In this document: piece by piece, positions 61,961 through 64,000 of the stretch
How positions within the stretch are numbered: position 1 is the stretch's first letter
Layout of the letters: every line of letters begins with the position of its first letter
Assembly: GCA_041879425.1 (NCBI GenBank)
Contig: CP090855.1
Coordinates: 992,001 to 1,056,000 of the forward strand
Direction of reading: 5' to 3'
DNA: 64,000 nucleotides
Source: Vibrio pomeroyi
Lineage (GTDB): Bacteria; Pseudomonadota; Gammaproteobacteria; Enterobacterales; Vibrionaceae
Program-made: the position numbers and the translations under genes
Notes under the pieces: generated by a model
The model's input: only the letters and a program-made list of their open reading frames with translations
What the model was told of the DNA's origin: nothing
Database searches by the model: none

Positions 61961-63016
61961 CTACTGACCTTTATGAGCATTCAACCTTGGATGTCTTAAC
62001 TGTTCAAAAAATACATTCACACAGACAAGTAATGGGACCCCTACTAGCATTCCCATAGAGCCCCATAGCCAACCCCAAAATACAAGCCATACAAATAAAA
62101 TCAGCGGATTGAGACTAAACCTTTTCCCCAGTAATGTAGGAGTAACCAATTGGCTTTCTATCAAATTAATCGCCAGGAAGATCGCAGCGACCGTCAATGC
62201 GTAGCTAAACGACTCAAACTGTATAAAAGAGACTAAAGCAAAGCACGTAACTGAAACCATCGGGCCAAGATAGGGGATAAAATTCATTAAGCCTGCAAAA
62301 GCGCCCCAAAGGAAAGGGTCTTGCAATCCCATCATATAAAAAGCAAAGCCAACAGTGAATCCTAAGCAAACATTAATGATGGTGATGGCGCCTATGTAAC
62401 GAGACAAATCCTTTTGAACAACTTTAACCAATTCAACAGCCCTACGCTTTTCTGAAAAGCATTCAAAAAGAGATAAGCTTTGAGAATAAATTTTTCGACC
62501 GTAATTCATCATGAAATACGCCATAAGAAACGCAACCAACAACTGAGTAACAATGGTTGGTGTTGTCGTAAGCACTGATTCTATAATGGAAAAAGCCGTG
62601 TTATTGGTAAGCCCATCATTGGTAACAGTACTACTCATGGAGAACCCGGTGGCGTCAGTTAAGCGACTGTTTTGAGTAACCTCACTCACTTCATTAGATA
62701 CATTCTCAACCAACATTGGTAATTTTGACCACCATTGCTGAGCGGGCTCACTCAACATATTCAAACTAATCACAACAAAGCCAATAAAACCAATAAGTAC
62801 AGCCATTACGTTAATGACTCGAGGGATACCGAAGCGAGTAAGGTAGTTAACTAGAGGGCTACATAGCAAAGAAATAAAAGCACCAAAGATGATTGGCAAC
62901 AAAAATGGCTTGGCGATATGTAATGTAAAAATAGACATCATGAGAACAGCAAGGAGCATAAAACTAGTTTGCAACACACTTCGTTGTCTAAGAATACTGT
63001 ATTTTTTTGATGTCAT
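61961..63016 (-). CDS. AI-2E family membrane transporter
   Basis: A 351-residue inner-membrane protein with about eight helices and the family features FLLPIIFGAFISLLCSPLVN near the front, and LWGAFAGLMNFIPYLGPMVS and PLILFVWLVFWGWLWG near the end. The family (YdiK, PerM, TqsA relatives) exports autoinducer-2 or unknown compounds. ATG 63016 follows ATAGGA; an upstream start at 63094 lacks a site. Confidence 0.88.
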   Translation of the reverse strand: MTSKKYSILRQRSVLQTSFMLLAVLMMSIFTLHIAKPFLLPIIFGAFISLLCSPLVNYLTRFGIPRVINVMAVLIGFIGFVVISLNMLSEPAQQWWSKLPMLVENVSNEVSEVTQNSRLTDATGFSMSSTVTNDGLTNNTAFSIIESVLTTTPTIVTQLLVAFLMAYFMMNYGRKIYSQSLSLFECFSEKRRAVELVKVVQKDLSRYIGAITIINVCLGFTVGFAFYMMGLQDPFLWGAFAGLMNFIPYLGPMVSVTCFALVSFIQFESFSYALTVAAIFLAINLIESQLVTPTLLGKRFSLNPLILFVWLVFWGWLWGSMGMLVGVPLLVCVNVFFEQLRHPRLNAHKGQ

Positions 63017-63116
63017 TTTATTCCTATGAGTAGGAGGTTTTGTTTTTGAGGCTTCGTCAATTTGAATCAGGCACTCGATACCGTCAGCCAACACTAACTT
63101 GAATTAAAAATGATGG

Positions 63117-63365
63117 TTACTTAAGTAAATTAAGTATTAGCGATAGCTGTTTATAACCAAAAACAGACGATTTAAAACGATGAGTTCGATTCAAAATTAC
63201 AACACCAAGGCCTGTGATGCCAAGAGCATACAAGGGGTACTTGTGAACAAACTCTTTTCCTTTGTGACGAATAAGTCCCATACAAAGTGCAACTTGACGA
63301 GCTCTACTTCTCCCCTCAAGTCTTTTCATTTGAATCTGTCTTTGTCGATTCTTGAGTGCTGACAT
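63117..63365 (-). CDS. YqjK-like small basic membrane protein
   Basis: An 82-residue, strongly basic protein (KNRQRQIQMKRLEGRSRARQ) with one hydrophobic segment (YALGITGLGVVIL). It overlaps the 3' end of the yqjE-like gene by 50 bp in another frame; the GGAGGGG site at 63368-63374 before ATG 63365 supports this start. Size and place match YqjK of the yqjCDEK cluster. Confidence 0.65.
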   Translation of the reverse strand: MSALKNRQRQIQMKRLEGRSRARQVALCMGLIRHKGKEFVHKYPLYALGITGLGVVILNRTHRFKSSVFGYKQLSLILNLLK

Positions 63366-63804
63366 GTAACCCCTCCTTCAATTGCTCTTTCGTACATTCA
63401 AAACCTATAAATTGCTTTAAGTAACTAGAACGAAGTACCAAGCATATTAGAATCAAACCGAGTGTGAATATAAACGCGCCGTAACCCGCTAACAGATTCA
63501 AAGTGAAGTAGTAGATCACTACTCCAGCACCGACGGCGATACTAAAAAGAAACAGCGGTAACAACGCAACAAAGAGGAGCTGAAACACAAGACGCTTTTT
63601 AAATGCATCAACACTATTGCGAAACTCCAATAAGAAAAGCTCTAAGGTCGATTGAGACCATTGCTGGGTATGTGTCTGTAATATAGCTAAGTCTTTCCAC
63701 AATCCATTTAACTCAGAAGCAGAACGTTTAAGATCATCCACCTTACGATCGCTCGATTTATCATTGGCAGAGTTTACTGGATCATTTTGACTATTTACCT
63801 GCAT
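63316..63804 (-). CDS. YqjE-like membrane protein (holin-superfamily III fold)
   Basis: A 162-residue protein: polar N-terminus, LKRSASELNGLWKD region, two transmembrane helices (LLPLFLFSIAVGAGVVIYY and GAFIFTLGLILICLVL), then a charged tail. It matches the YqjE/DUF1469 group, sometimes labelled phage holin, but the neighbours show it belongs to the yqjD-yqjE-yqjK stress cluster. ATG 63804, GAGAG site upstream. Confidence 0.75.
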   Translation of the reverse strand: MQVNSQNDPVNSANDKSSDRKVDDLKRSASELNGLWKDLAILQTHTQQWSQSTLELFLLEFRNSVDAFKKRLVFQLLFVALLPLFLFSIAVGAGVVIYYFTLNLLAGYGAFIFTLGLILICLVLRSSYLKQFIGFECTKEQLKEGLHVSTQESTKTDSNEKT

Positions 63805-63839
63805 AACGGTGCTCTCTCAATTGCGATGTTGATATATGG

Positions 63840-64000
63840 CTATTTGATTAACTTCGAGACAGCCCAACCAGCGAGAAACGCACAGCCAACACTCAATAAT
63901 GGACGCTCTTTAATGATGTTTTCCGCTTTCTCAGACGTGTTCTTCACACTTTCAGAGCTGGCCTCGAGAGTTTCATGGACCGCCTCTTTCACATTTTCGA
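63840..64000 (-). CDS. ElaB/YqjD/DUF883-family protein, N-terminus outside window
   Basis: The minus-strand frame open at the right edge ends at TAG 63840-63842 after 52 codons. The visible part is ESVKNTSEKAENIIKERPLL followed by a short helix SVGCAFLAGWAVSKLIK, the C-tail-anchored form of ElaB/YqjD proteins, which bind ribosomes at the inner membrane in stationary phase in E. coli. It starts the yqjD-E-K cluster. Confidence 0.8.
   Translation of the reverse strand, partial: ENVKEAVHETLEASSESVKNTSEKAENIIKERPLLSVGCAFLAGWAVSKLIK

Noticed and set aside
63316..63804. Possible phage holin gene
   Set aside because: Resemblance to holin-superfamily III is fold level; the yqjD and yqjK neighbours and absence of any phage gene make it a YqjE-type protein.
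1..64000. CRISPR arrays, integrons, insertion sequences, tRNA or rRNA genes
   Set aside because: No regularly spaced repeats, transposase or integrase frames, or cloverleaf-like or rRNA-like sequence were seen on reading.

Overview
The window reads as one stretch of a gammaproteobacterial genome, most probably a marine Vibrio (Splendidus-type gene content; this is inference from protein resemblance and a moderately AT-rich base composition, not from a marker gene). It has no rRNA, no tRNA I could find, no insertion sequence, no phage block and no CRISPR array. Genes are densely packed on both strands, many as regulator/effector pairs, which fits a secondary chromosome or a metabolically flexible region.

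Region 1 (1-25.9 kb) is a mosaic of small stress, efflux and housekeeping modules: a truncated phospholipase D-type lipoprotein gene at the left edge, a TetR/reductase pair, a DAACS symporter, glutathione-dependent formaldehyde dehydrogenase (frmA-type), a LysR/MFS divergent pair, a maltose O-acetyltransferase-like gene, an AscG-like repressor with a 6-phospho-beta-glucosidase, three EamA-type permeases, a LysR/alkyl sulfatase pair, a MATE pump with a LysR gene, an enoyl-CoA hydratase-like protein, an SDR, a radical SAM protein and a TrmO-like methyltransferase.

Region 2 (26.0-33.3 kb) is the most interesting metabolic unit. An operon of PTS EIIBC, a second GH1 6-phospho-beta-glucosidase and KDPG aldolase is transcribed away from gluconokinase (gntK) and 6-phosphogluconate dehydratase (edd). 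The gap between them carries two overlapping boxes close to the E. coli gluconate repressor site plus a CRP-like site, and a GntR-like repressor gene with its own box lies at the far end. There is no gluconate permease. The simplest reading is import of a glucosyl-gluconate (an aldobionic acid such as cellobionate) as a phosphorylated disaccharide, hydrolysis to glucose-6-phosphate and gluconate inside the cell, and Entner-Doudoroff breakdown of the gluconate, which also serves as inducer.

Region 3 (33.4-43.7 kb) holds a lipoate-ligase-like protein, a homocysteine methyltransferase-like protein, a Gfo/Idh/MocA oxidoreductase followed by an SgrR-like regulator, YqjC, an HDOD protein, a TetR-controlled quinone-oxidoreductase-like gene, and a divergent Bcr/CflA pump and AraC regulator.

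Region 4 (43.8-57.3 kb) is a complete D-glucuronate catabolic locus: TRAP transporter (dctP divergent from dctQM), uxuA, uxuR-like regulator, then uxuB-uxaC-kdgK-eda, followed by ygjV. TTGGTnnACCAA palindromes cluster in the dctP/dctQ gap and one perfect copy sits in front of a GH3 lipoprotein gene, tying that glycosidase and the unknown protein after it to uronate metabolism.

Region 5 (57.3-64 kb) has a eukaryotic-type glutathione synthetase, a LysR/adenosine deaminase divergent pair, a second acetyltransferase, a possible decayed gene, an AI-2E family membrane protein and a yqjD-yqjE-yqjK-like membrane-stress cluster cut by the right edge.
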